In this document: piece after piece, positions 41,186 through 48,459 of the stretch
Layout of the letters: the number at the start of each line of letters is the position of its first letter
How positions within the stretch are numbered: position 1 is the first letter of the stretch
Assembly (NCBI GenBank): GCA_965226965.1
Contig: OZ245715.1
Coordinates: 2,294,001 to 2,358,000, forward strand
Direction of reading: 5' to 3'
Origin: Endoryza foliicola
GTDB lineage: Bacteria; Bacteroidota; Bacteroidia; Chitinophagales; Chitinophagaceae
DNA length: 64,000 bases
Notes under the pieces: generated by a model
The model's input: the letters and a program-made list of their open reading frames with translations, nothing else
What the model was told of the DNA's origin: nothing
The model's database searches: none
Position numbers and translations under genes: made by a program

Positions 41186-41872
41186 TTATCGTATGGTGTA
41201 ACCCATCCCTACTACAGTTTGAATCAGCTTGTTTTCAAATTTCGAATCTACTTTCTTCCTCAAATAGTTGATGTACACATCTACTACATTGGTATTTAAG
41301 TTGAAATCAATTTCCCATGCCATTTCTAAAAGCTCCGGACGAGAAACCACCCTTCCTTTGTTTTTTGCTAATGCCATCAACAGTCGATATTCGGTTACCG
41401 TAAGAGTTAACTTTTCTCCGCTTCTCGTAACTGTTTTCGCATCGTCATCGATGATCAAATCTTCAATTACAATATTTTTCGATTCTTTTTGAAGTACTTG
41501 ATTGATAATTTGATTCCTTCTAAATTGCGCTCTTATCCTAGCTAACAACTCGTTAAACTTGAAGGGTTTAACAATATAGTCGTCGCCTCCACTGTTCAGC
41601 CCAAGTGCAATATTGTCGCTGCTTCCCAATGCTGTTAGAAAGATAATGGGAGTGAGTATATTCTGTTCTCTGAGAATTTTACAAATTTCAATGCCGCTTT
41701 TATCAGGTAGTAGAATATCTAGTATTATCAAGTCGAAGCTTTGTTGCTGGGCCATATCCAAAGCAGTAGTTCCGTCAAATGCTACCGTTAACTCAAAGTC
41801 TTCCTCCGATAGCCCTTTGTTTAACATCGACACTAAACTCGTTTCATCTTCAACTAGTAATATCTTTGGCAT
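41186..41872 (-). CDS. OmpR-family response regulator
   Basis: A 228-residue DNA-binding regulator. I chose the ATG at 41872 (MPKILLVEDE); the frame continues 23 codons upstream without resembling the family. The receiver domain has the acidic pair Glu8/Asp9, phospho-acceptor Asp52 in LIILDILLPD, Thr80 and Lys102 in DDYIVKPF. Residues about 125-225 are a winged helix of OmpR type (LTVTEYRLLMALAKNKGRVVSR, NVVDVYINYLRKKVD, IQTVVGMGYTIR). It precedes the kinase and is the first gene of the operon. Confidence 0.95.
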   Translation of the reverse strand: MPKILLVEDETSLVSMLNKGLSEEDFELTVAFDGTTALDMAQQQSFDLIILDILLPDKSGIEICKILREQNILTPIIFLTALGSSDNIALGLNSGGDDYIVKPFKFNELLARIRAQFRRNQIINQVLQKESKNIVIEDLIIDDDAKTVTRSGEKLTLTVTEYRLLMALAKNKGRVVSRPELLEMAWEIDFNLNTNVVDVYINYLRKKVDSKFENKLIQTVVGMGYTIR

Positions 41873-41996
41873 TTCGTTAATGTTTTCAAAATCAGGCGAA
41901 TACATGCATTGCTTAACTGAGGTAAATATCGTAATTTCCACTCAGAATCCATTAGGGGCAGTAAACATGGGCCCTGAATAGTAAAACCTTCATTCT

Positions 41997-43109
41997 ATGA
42001 AAAAGGTTCTCTTACCTTTTAATATCGTGGTCTTAGTTCTATTGATGGCCTGTTCAAAAAAGAGTGCCAACCCCGATAGTCGTCATTTCTATATGGGTAC
42101 TACTCCTTGGCCTGCCGATTTCACTGTTGCAGAAGTGGATACGGCGTATAAATTTATCAATACTAAATGTGACTTAGTTTCCCACCATTTCGACGAAGGA
42201 ATTCCCTACGAAGAGGCATTTACAAATAAGAATTGGCCATCGGCACTCAATACTGATTTGCTCACGCGAATCACTAAAGTCAATCCCGGAAAAAAAGTAT
42301 TGTTAAGTGTAGCCCCCCTGAATTTGTCGCGCAAAAGTAAAGCCGATTACTATGCAACATCTACCATGTCCGATAGCATAAAAAATGTATGGAGAAAGCT
42401 TCCGATCAACGATCCTAAGGTAGTGGCGGCTTATGTTAACTATATCGGCTATCTCGCTAATAACCTGCAACCCAGCTTTATCAATTATGGAGTGGAATCC
42501 AATTCGCATGAATGGAACAGCGATTCTTTTCGAATCTACAAATCGTTTGTACAACAGGTTTATGATCAGTTAAAATCAAGATTCCCCAATACACCAATAT
42601 TCCTGAGTTTTATGGTAAGCGAAGCGCCTGCTATGTTAGACAATGCGATACAATTGGTGCCTTATACTGATTATTTTACATTAAGTGCCTACCCATACAC
42701 CAATGCTAGTTCTACCGCCGATGGCAATACCGATCCTGCAAAATTTCCGGCCGATTATTTCGAGCGTTTTCTAGTGCATTCCGCCGGTAAGCCAATCGCT
42801 TTTGCTGAAACTTCTTTTATAGCAGAACCCTTGAAAATACCCTCTTTTCTGCTCGACAAGCAAGGAAATGAAGCTTGGCAAGCAGCCTATTTAGAGAAAG
42901 TAATTGGGATTCTAGAGAAAAACAACGGCGTATTTTTGGTGTGGTTTTGTTCAAAAGACTACGATGCAGGTACAGCAACAATTAAATCCATGGGGCTGTT
43001 TCAAGATTTATTTCTGGTTTGGCAAGATACCGGGTTGAAAGATCAAACCGGGAGAGAAAGAGAAGCTTTTCGTGTGTGGAGTACTTGGTATGCGAAGTAC
43101 AAACTATAG
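41997..43109 (+). CDS. Lipoprotein with glycoside-hydrolase-like TIM barrel
   Basis: A 370-residue lipoprotein (lipobox LMAC, Cys19). The remainder looks like a (beta/alpha)8 barrel of clan GH-A: strand ends GKKVLLSVAPLN, INYGVESNSH with a Glu after strand 4, FLSFMVSEAP, YFTLSAYPYT, and IAFAETSF with a Glu after strand 7, then VFLVWFCSKDY. The two Glu would be acid/base and nucleophile. The pattern recalls GH53-like arabinogalactanases, but the family is not certain. It precedes another lipoprotein gene on the same strand. Substrate unknown. Confidence 0.65.
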   Translation: MKKVLLPFNIVVLVLLMACSKKSANPDSRHFYMGTTPWPADFTVAEVDTAYKFINTKCDLVSHHFDEGIPYEEAFTNKNWPSALNTDLLTRITKVNPGKKVLLSVAPLNLSRKSKADYYATSTMSDSIKNVWRKLPINDPKVVAAYVNYIGYLANNLQPSFINYGVESNSHEWNSDSFRIYKSFVQQVYDQLKSRFPNTPIFLSFMVSEAPAMLDNAIQLVPYTDYFTLSAYPYTNASSTADGNTDPAKFPADYFERFLVHSAGKPIAFAETSFIAEPLKIPSFLLDKQGNEAWQAAYLEKVIGILEKNNGVFLVWFCSKDYDAGTATIKSMGLFQDLFLVWQDTGLKDQTGREREAFRVWSTWYAKYKL

Positions 43110-43162
43110 CTACTTGTATTACTCGCGGCTTTGAACTAACTTTCCAAATCAATTGACCCCAA

Positions 43163-44014
43163 ATGAAACCTTTTGCTATGGTAGTTCCGGTACTTGTAAT
43201 GGCGCTATTTAGTTGTTGCCAACGGGAAGTAAATGAATCAATCGATGGATTGATCTACGACACCGTTCCTACAGCACATACCGTTACACCTATGATTCAA
43301 GAAGCTTCAGGAATTGCCGATAGCAAAGCCAATCCGGGTTATATATGGGTTCAAGAAGACAGTGGTACACCACCGGAACTCATTCTCCTCGCAAAAGACG
43401 GAACGGTGAAAAAGCGTATTTATGTAAAAGGAGCCGAAAACAGAGATTGGGAAGACATGGCCCTCGTTGGTAATACCATTTATATCGGAGAAATAGGAGA
43501 TAACAATGCCGTTCACGGAACCTATTATTTCTACTTGATGGAAGAGCCCTTGGCAACTGCAGACACGGTTTACAATGTTACAAAAATTGCCTTTACCTAT
43601 CCCGATGGCAATCATGATGCAGAAGCTTTCATCGTAGACCCAACAACCAAAGACATCTATATTATTTCTAAACGCGACAATCCTTCCATCGTTTACAAAC
43701 TTAGTTATCCATATCAACCTACACAAGTAGTCACTAAAATTGGCACCCTTGGTTACGGAGGAGTGGTAAGTGCAGCTTTGGCACCAGATAAAAATACAAT
43801 TTTGGTAAAAACCTATTTCGGTTTGAATCAATTTGTACGACCTACGGGTAAATCACTTGGCGATGCCTTACTTTCTCAACCCAAAGGCATTTCCTATAAA
43901 ATTGAGCCTCAGGGTGAAGCCGTTAGTTTCGCCCTCGATGGCAGTGGTTTTTACACCCTCAGCGAAAAAGGATTCAGCAATGCTGTGATCTTGTATTTCT
44001 ATAAGAAGAAATAA
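43163..44014 (+). CDS. Lipoprotein with beta-propeller-like repeats
   Basis: A 283-residue lipoprotein; the signal ends at FSCC, with two adjacent Cys at 18-19. The body shows propeller-like strand pairs: ASGIADSKANPGYIWVQEDSG, RDWEDMALVGNTIYIGEIGDN, DAEAFIVDPTTKDIYIISKRD, and a last VSFALDGSGFYTLSEKG. The combination WEDMALV..IYIGEIGDN is found in a family of predicted secreted propellers related to phytase-like folds. No function can be assigned. It lies 53 nt after the TIM-barrel lipoprotein gene. Confidence 0.65.
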   Translation: MKPFAMVVPVLVMALFSCCQREVNESIDGLIYDTVPTAHTVTPMIQEASGIADSKANPGYIWVQEDSGTPPELILLAKDGTVKKRIYVKGAENRDWEDMALVGNTIYIGEIGDNNAVHGTYYFYLMEEPLATADTVYNVTKIAFTYPDGNHDAEAFIVDPTTKDIYIISKRDNPSIVYKLSYPYQPTQVVTKIGTLGYGGVVSAALAPDKNTILVKTYFGLNQFVRPTGKSLGDALLSQPKGISYKIEPQGEAVSFALDGSGFYTLSEKGFSNAVILYFYKKK

Positions 44015-44088
44015 GTTTCAGATAGCTGGCTGTTTAAATTCACCACTTCGTTTGACCTATCTCATAAAACTGGCACCATGTTCCAAAC

Positions 44089-44096
44089 TAGCTTTG
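44089..44096 (+). promoter_or_regulatory. -7 box before the gene at 44113
   Basis: TAGCTTTG matches TAnnTTTG and lies 16 nt before the start codon. Confidence 0.45.
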
Positions 44097-44112
44097 GCTA
44101 AAACGAATAAAC

Positions 44113-44508
44113 ATGGAAACCTTAAAAGTTGCAGTGCCATTAAATCAATTACACTTCGAACACAGTTTGTGGAGTAATGAGTTGTCTTTTTACAAAGACG
44201 AATTGAAATTGTTGAACAATTACTTAGAAGAAATTGCTTCAAAGAATACCAAACACGATGTTATGGTAGAAGTAGAGCAGTTCCAAAACAGGTTCATTCG
44301 ACAAAAAGAAGTACTCGATACCCTTTTACACGACATCAATGAACACGAACAATTAGTGCTTCATGCATTTCAAAATCTGAATCCTATTCAGGCTACTAAA
44401 TCAAAATTTGAGGATCATGCGGCTCTCCGAGAGTCAATAGATACCTTCAAAAAGCTCTATGCCGAGTTGAAGTTGGAATTCTTCAAGTTTTTGAACCGGA
44501 GAATGTAA
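44113..44508 (+). CDS. Helical protein of unknown function
   Basis: A 131-residue protein without signal peptide. Nearly the whole length is predicted helix with heptad-like spacing (SNELSFYKDELKLLNNYLEEI, VEVEQFQNRFIRQKEVLDTLLHDI, IDTFKKLYAELKLEFFKFLNR), so a coiled coil or helical bundle is likely. The family was not recognised. It has its own -7 box. A TTAGGCTTT repeat block follows its stop codon by about 8 nt. No partner gene is evident. Confidence 0.6.
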   Translation: METLKVAVPLNQLHFEHSLWSNELSFYKDELKLLNNYLEEIASKNTKHDVMVEVEQFQNRFIRQKEVLDTLLHDINEHEQLVLHAFQNLNPIQATKSKFEDHAALRESIDTFKKLYAELKLEFFKFLNRRM

Positions 44509-44514
44509 TGGGGA

Positions 44515-44552
44515 TAGGCTTTGGTTTTTTAGGCCTTAGGCTTTAGGTGGGC
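44515..44552 (+). repeat. TTAGGCTTT word block
   Basis: Several TAGGCTTT/TTAGGCCTTAGGC words lie just after the stop codon of the gene at 44113, in sense orientation. The remaining gap up to 44690 shows nothing else clear. Confidence 0.65.
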
Positions 44553-44690
44553 ATTATTTGGTGCGAGCTTAGACTACTGTTCGATAGCTGATGACAACAA
44601 AACAGTGGTAGAACTGCTAAAACTGGAATGAAATTCTCAGCCGGAAATGGCTACTTAAAAGCGAAAAGACCAGAACGATAGTTCCCCCAC

Positions 44691-45026
44691 TTATTTAGCT
44701 TCTTCCACAATTTCGTTCATTCGAATGCCCATATGACTTTCATCATAAGTGCAGTCGCCGTTTTTGATCAAAATTACTTGGGGAGACTCGTGGTGAACAG
44801 CGAACAATTCTGCCACTTTATTGGAAATATTGCGGTATTGAAGCAAGTCGAGGTAGTAGAAATCAATGCTTTCTGGGCCTGTTGATTGATCTAATCTGCT
44901 TTTAGCCACGCTACTGATGCTGCAGCGGGTGCTGTGTTTAAAAATGACTTGTGGTTTTGTAGTCGATTTTACTTTGATATCTTCCAATTGCGCTTCGGTA
45001 GTAAGCGGAATCCAATTTACTGCCAT
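44691..45026 (-). CDS. ytxJ: YtxJ-type bacillithiol system thioredoxin-like protein
   Basis: A 111-residue thioredoxin-fold protein that likely removes bacillithiol from proteins. The motif VIFKHSTRCSIS puts the redox Cys at 35 with Ser after it, and VHHESPQVILIKNGDCTYDESHMGI matches the family's cis-Pro and C-terminal part. The pattern is that of the monothiol YtxJ family seen in Bacteroidota and Bacillus relatives, which implies that the organism makes bacillithiol. It stands alone, without bshA-C genes in the window. Confidence 0.9.
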   Translation of the reverse strand: MAVNWIPLTTEAQLEDIKVKSTTKPQVIFKHSTRCSISSVAKSRLDQSTGPESIDFYYLDLLQYRNISNKVAELFAVHHESPQVILIKNGDCTYDESHMGIRMNEIVEEAK

Positions 45027-45091
45027 GTTCTATTTTTTTGCTGGGCAAAATTACGAAGCTTTCTATTTTTTCAGTTACTATAAAGGGAAAC

Positions 45092-45127
45092 AAAAACGTC
45101 CCGTTGCAAAAATGCAGCGGGACGTTC
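45092..45127 (-). terminator. Terminator of the small lipoprotein gene
   Basis: On the minus strand AACGTCCCGCTGCA pairs with TGCAACGGGACGTT and is followed by a T-rich run. Confidence 0.85.
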
Positions 45128-45160
45128 ATTTATAACCGTCCTTGAAATATCTTATAAAAA

Positions 45161-45286
45161 TTAATATCCGGTATAACCTTTGTGTGCATAGCAACCGTTT
45201 CCACGGCCACCTCTAGCTGAAACGCAAGAAGTTACGGTAACAACTGCTACGATAGCAATCACGATAAGTACGAATGTTCTTTTCAT
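45161..45286 (-). CDS. Tiny lipoprotein, 41 residues
   Basis: The minus-strand frame from ATG 45286 encodes 41 residues: MKRTFVLIVIAIVAVVTV, then the lipobox TSC (Cys21), then a Gly/Arg/Tyr-rich tail (RGGRGNGCYAHKGYTGY). After lipidation and cleavage only about 21 residues would remain. A strong terminator follows 34 nt after the stop. The clear signal peptide, lipobox and terminator make it a credible gene. The role is unknown. Confidence 0.7.
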   Translation of the reverse strand: MKRTFVLIVIAIVAVVTVTSCVSARGGRGNGCYAHKGYTGY

Positions 45287-45582
45287 TTTGTGGTATTTAT
45301 ATAGTTTGAAATAAGCCTGATGAAATAGGAATCTCGGAACTCACCAGGTAGTTCAAAGGAGCGGATGAAAAGAATTTCTAGAGGGATTGGAAAAAGGATG
45401 ATGTAAAATAAATACATCCTTTCGATAAATGCAAGTACCATGCCTATTTTAAAGGTATTTTCACAACTAAAATTGCGCATTTCAACCCTTTATGAGGGGT
45501 TAAAACAACCTTAAAATACTGTATTTCAATATTTTTCGACCAAAAGGGCATCAGCGCTTATATCCCTTCACTATTTAATTTG
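45287..45582. other. Intergenic region between small lipoprotein and exonuclease genes
   Basis: Holds two hairpins, one at 45396-45419 (GGATG..TACATCC, with T on the minus side) and one around 45484-45503 (AACCC..GGGTT). The minus-strand frame 45283-45480 has no protein-like pattern. A small RNA is possible but unproven. Confidence 0.3.
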
Positions 45583-45590
45583 TACATTTG
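45583..45590 (+). promoter_or_regulatory. -7 box of the DnaQ-like exonuclease gene
   Basis: TACATTTG matches TAnnTTTG and lies 55 nt before the start at 45645. Confidence 0.5.
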
Positions 45591-45644
45591 CCGAGCCGGA
45601 AATTGTATTCAAACCTTTTCCTTTTTTAAAAATAACTCTGCCTA

Positions 45645-46412
45645 ATGTTGAAACTCAACAGGCCAATGGCCATAATCGACCTGGAAACTACAGGCGTGAA
45701 TCTTGGAAGCGATCGTATTGTTGAAATTGCAATCGTAAAAATTGGAACCGATGGTTCAAAAATTGTAAAGCGCAAGCTCATCAATCCGGAAATGCCGATC
45801 CCAACGGCAGCATCGGATGTGCACGGGATCAGTGATGAAATGGTGAAAGATGCACCCACGTTCAAACAAGTAGCAAATGAAATAAAGCAGTTCATTGAGA
45901 ATTGCGATTTGGCCGGATACAATTCTAATCGATTCGACATTCCATTGTTGGCAGAAGAATTCCTTAGATCTGGATTAGAGTTCGATGTTAGAAATCGTCG
46001 CATGCTCGATGTACAACGCATTTTCCATTTGATGGAGCAACGGACTCTCAGCGCTGCTTATAAATTTTATTGCAATAAAAGCCTCGAAGATGCTCATAGT
46101 GCGGAAGCGGATGCAACTGCCACTTGGGAGGTTTTCTTGGCACAATTGGAAAAATATCCTCAACTCGGCGATTCACTCGAAAGCGTGTTGAAAGTAATTG
46201 GCGAAGAGGCAATCGTTGATTTTGCTCGCCGCTTTACTTTCGAAAATGGGGTAGAAGTCTTCAACTTCGGAAAGCACAAAGGACGCCCGGTTGCCGATGT
46301 GTTGAAATCGGAGCCTCAATACTATGATTGGATGATGAAGGGCGATTTCCCGCTTCATACCAAACAAAAACTCACAGAGATCCTCAATAGAACATTATTA
46401 AAGAAAGGATAA
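45645..46412 (+). CDS. DnaQ-like 3'-5' exonuclease
   Basis: A 255-residue DEDDh exonuclease. Exo I is IIDLETTG with Asp12 and Glu14, Exo II is GYNSNRFDIPLLAEEF, and Exo III is DAHSAEADATATW with the His and Asp. The C-terminal about 70 residues (VFNFGKHKGRPVADVLKSEPQYYDWMMKGDF) form a separate small module, often found after such exonucleases. It is likely a repair or RNA-maturation nuclease or an epsilon-like subunit; no polymerase gene is adjacent. The start at the first ATG (45645) is plausible; the second Met (45666) is possible too. Confidence 0.9.
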   Translation: MLKLNRPMAIIDLETTGVNLGSDRIVEIAIVKIGTDGSKIVKRKLINPEMPIPTAASDVHGISDEMVKDAPTFKQVANEIKQFIENCDLAGYNSNRFDIPLLAEEFLRSGLEFDVRNRRMLDVQRIFHLMEQRTLSAAYKFYCNKSLEDAHSAEADATATWEVFLAQLEKYPQLGDSLESVLKVIGEEAIVDFARRFTFENGVEVFNFGKHKGRPVADVLKSEPQYYDWMMKGDFPLHTKQKLTEILNRTLLKKG

Positions 46413-46464
46413 CAGTTCAATAGGCTTCGGTTCCTAATGAATCCATTAATTTAGTTCGAATCTT

Positions 46465-47220
46465 TTGGAAAAATTAGTCATCATACCAACGTACAACGAA
46501 AAGGAGAATATAGCCGCTATTTTGGAGGCCATATTTCAACTGAATCAAGGTTTCCATGTGTTGGTAATCGACGATGGCTCGCCCGATGGCACCGCCGCTA
46601 TTGTTACCTCCATGATGAACAATTACCAAGGGCAATTGTTCCTCGAACAAAGAACGGGTAAACTCGGATTGGGAACCGCTTACATCCACGGTTTCAAATG
46701 GGCCTTAGCTCGGAATTACCAATTCATCTTCGAAATGGATGCCGATTTTTCCCACAACCCCAAAGATTTAGACCGACTTTACCAAGCCTGTAAAACAGGC
46801 GGAGCAGATGTGGCCATCGGTTCTCGCTATGTAAAAGGAGGCGGAACAGTAAACTGGCCTTGGGATCGAATTTTCTTGTCGAAAGGCGGCTCATTGTATA
46901 CACGCATCATTACCTGGATGCCTGTTCGAGATACTACCGCCGGTTTTGTTTGTTATAAGAATCAAGTGCTCGAAACCATTAACCTCGATGAAATTACTTT
47001 TTTAGGTTATGCCTTCCAGATAGAAATGAAATTCGCCTCTTGGAAACTCGGCTTTACTATAAAGGAAGTTCCAATCATTTTCGAAGACCGTAAATTCGGG
47101 GCTTCTAAAATGCACAAAGGAATTGTGAAGGAAGGGATCCTGGGTGTGCTTCGATTGCGTTGGCACAGTTTGTTCAAAGACTACCGCAATCGTGTAAAGA
47201 AAGTGGCCCCTAGCTCCTAA
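46465..47220 (+). CDS. Polyprenol-phosphate sugar transferase (Dpm1-like GT2)
   Basis: A 251-residue glycosyltransferase of the dolichol-phosphate mannose synthase type. IPTYNEKENI and VIDDGSPDGTA near the N-terminus, then LGLGTAYIHGFKWAL, FEMDADFSHNP with the DxD metal site, IGSRYVKGG, DTTAGFVCYK and VPIIFEDRKFGASKM match the family in order. There is no C-terminal membrane domain, so it belongs to the short soluble type that loads mannose or a similar sugar onto polyprenyl phosphate. It starts at TTG 46465. Confidence 0.93.
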   Translation: MEKLVIIPTYNEKENIAAILEAIFQLNQGFHVLVIDDGSPDGTAAIVTSMMNNYQGQLFLEQRTGKLGLGTAYIHGFKWALARNYQFIFEMDADFSHNPKDLDRLYQACKTGGADVAIGSRYVKGGGTVNWPWDRIFLSKGGSLYTRIITWMPVRDTTAGFVCYKNQVLETINLDEITFLGYAFQIEMKFASWKLGFTIKEVPIIFEDRKFGASKMHKGIVKEGILGVLRLRWHSLFKDYRNRVKKVAPSS

Positions 47221-47256
47221 TCCTTTCCTGCCTCTTGAAACAAGCCCCAAACTGCT

Positions 47257-48141
47257 ATGCGAAAATCTTTCATCCAACTTCATATTGCCGTGCTCTTAGC
47301 CGGAATAACCGGAATTCTTGGTCGACTCATCACCTTGAATGAAGCACTCTTAGTAGGATACCGCCTCTTGATCGCCTCTGTTACCATGTGGATACTGTTT
47401 TCGCTCACGAAAAGTTTGCAATCCATTTCAGCAAAAGATAAGATCAAGATTCTAGGCATCGGTTTTCTGGCAGCACTTCATTGGATCAGTTTCTTTGGTG
47501 CTATTAAATATTCGAATGTATCTGTTGCCTTGGTTTGCTTTTCAGCAGTTGGATTTTTTACCGCCGTTTTAGAACCGCTCCTTGTGGGAAGAAAGTTTGT
47601 GTGGATCGAAGTGTTCTTTGGACTTCTAGTAATGGCGGGCATCTATATCATTTTTCATTTCGATCCTTCGTTAAAAACCGGGATTGTTTTTGGAATCATA
47701 TCTGCCTTTCTAGGCGCCCTTTTCCCGATTTTTAATAGTCAACTCATGCAACGCATGAATGCTCCCACACTAATGACTTGGGAGCTGTCAGGCGGATTTT
47801 TAGCCGTTATGTTAGTGTTGCCCGCATACCTCTATTTCTACCCGGCAGCCTATTATTTGCCTACAACAAGCGATTGGGGTTGGCTACTCGTGCTCTCTTG
47901 GCTTTGTTCCGTGTGGGCTTTTCAATTGTCTGCTAATGCTCTTAAGAAAATTTCTGCTTTTACTGTAAACCTTTCTTATAACTTGGAACCTGTGTATGGC
48001 ATCATACTGGCATTTCTCATATTTCAAGAAAACAAGCTATTGGGAACTGAATTCTACATCGGCCTTGCCCTTATCATTTTCGCTGTAATTGCACAAACTT
48101 GGCGTGTATATAAACAGCATAAACCTAGTTCCGGAAACTAG
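47257..48141 (+). CDS. DMT-superfamily (EamA) transporter
   Basis: A 294-residue inner-membrane protein with about ten hydrophobic segments and two EamA repeats, the second starting near GIVFGIISAFLGALFPIFNSQLM. Typical points are GRLITLNEALLVGYRLLIA after TM1, ISFFGAIKYSNVSVALVCFSAVGFFTAVLEPLL at the end of the first repeat and AFTVNLSYNLEPVYGIILAFLIFQENKL in the second. Such proteins export or import small metabolites; the substrate cannot be told. It follows the Dpm1-like gene by 36 nt. Confidence 0.9.
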   Translation: MRKSFIQLHIAVLLAGITGILGRLITLNEALLVGYRLLIASVTMWILFSLTKSLQSISAKDKIKILGIGFLAALHWISFFGAIKYSNVSVALVCFSAVGFFTAVLEPLLVGRKFVWIEVFFGLLVMAGIYIIFHFDPSLKTGIVFGIISAFLGALFPIFNSQLMQRMNAPTLMTWELSGGFLAVMLVLPAYLYFYPAAYYLPTTSDWGWLLVLSWLCSVWAFQLSANALKKISAFTVNLSYNLEPVYGIILAFLIFQENKLLGTEFYIGLALIIFAVIAQTWRVYKQHKPSSGN

Positions 48142-48182
48142 TTGTTTAATTTGAACTTTTCTTCCCAATGGTTCATAATTGT

Positions 48183-48258
48183 TAGGCTTTAGGCAATAGG
48201 CTTTAGGTTTTAGGCCTTGGGTTTTAGAACCAAGTTTTGAGTACTAAGTTCTAAGTTT
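48183..48258 (+). repeat. TTAGGC and AGTTTTGAG word blocks
   Basis: TTAGGCTTTAGGCAATAGGCTTTAGG-like words are followed by AAGTTTTGAGTACTAAGTTCTAAG. The block lies about 40 nt after the EamA stop codon, in sense orientation, and leads into the composite repeat. Confidence 0.75.
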
Positions 48259-48259
48259 T

Positions 48260-48377
48260 GCGCTGGCAGTCTCTCCGTATTTCCTCGTTCCTCGTTCCTC
48301 GTCTCCTCCATCCTCCCTCCTGTATTCCCGGCTGTTCCATTATTAATTATTAATTATTAATTCTTAATTATTAATTA
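48260..48377 (+). repeat. Composite word repeat, locus 2
   Basis: In order: GCGCTGGCAGTCTCTCCG (48260-48277), TTCCTCG words (to about 48320), and CCCGGCTGTTCCATTATTAATT (48327) with further TTATTAATTA words. The order and much of the sequence repeat loci 37426-37829 and, inverted, 52768-52963. Confidence 0.8.
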
Positions 48378-48459
48378 CTTTGCCATTCATCAAATCTTTC
48401 CCCTTCCATCTCTCAATCCGCTGTTCAGCCCTTAACTTTAAGCACCAAAATTGAGAAAC

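Noticed and set aside
45283..45480. 65-residue minus-strand frame
   Set aside because: It overlaps the tiny lipoprotein start, has no family-like pattern and spans a hairpin.
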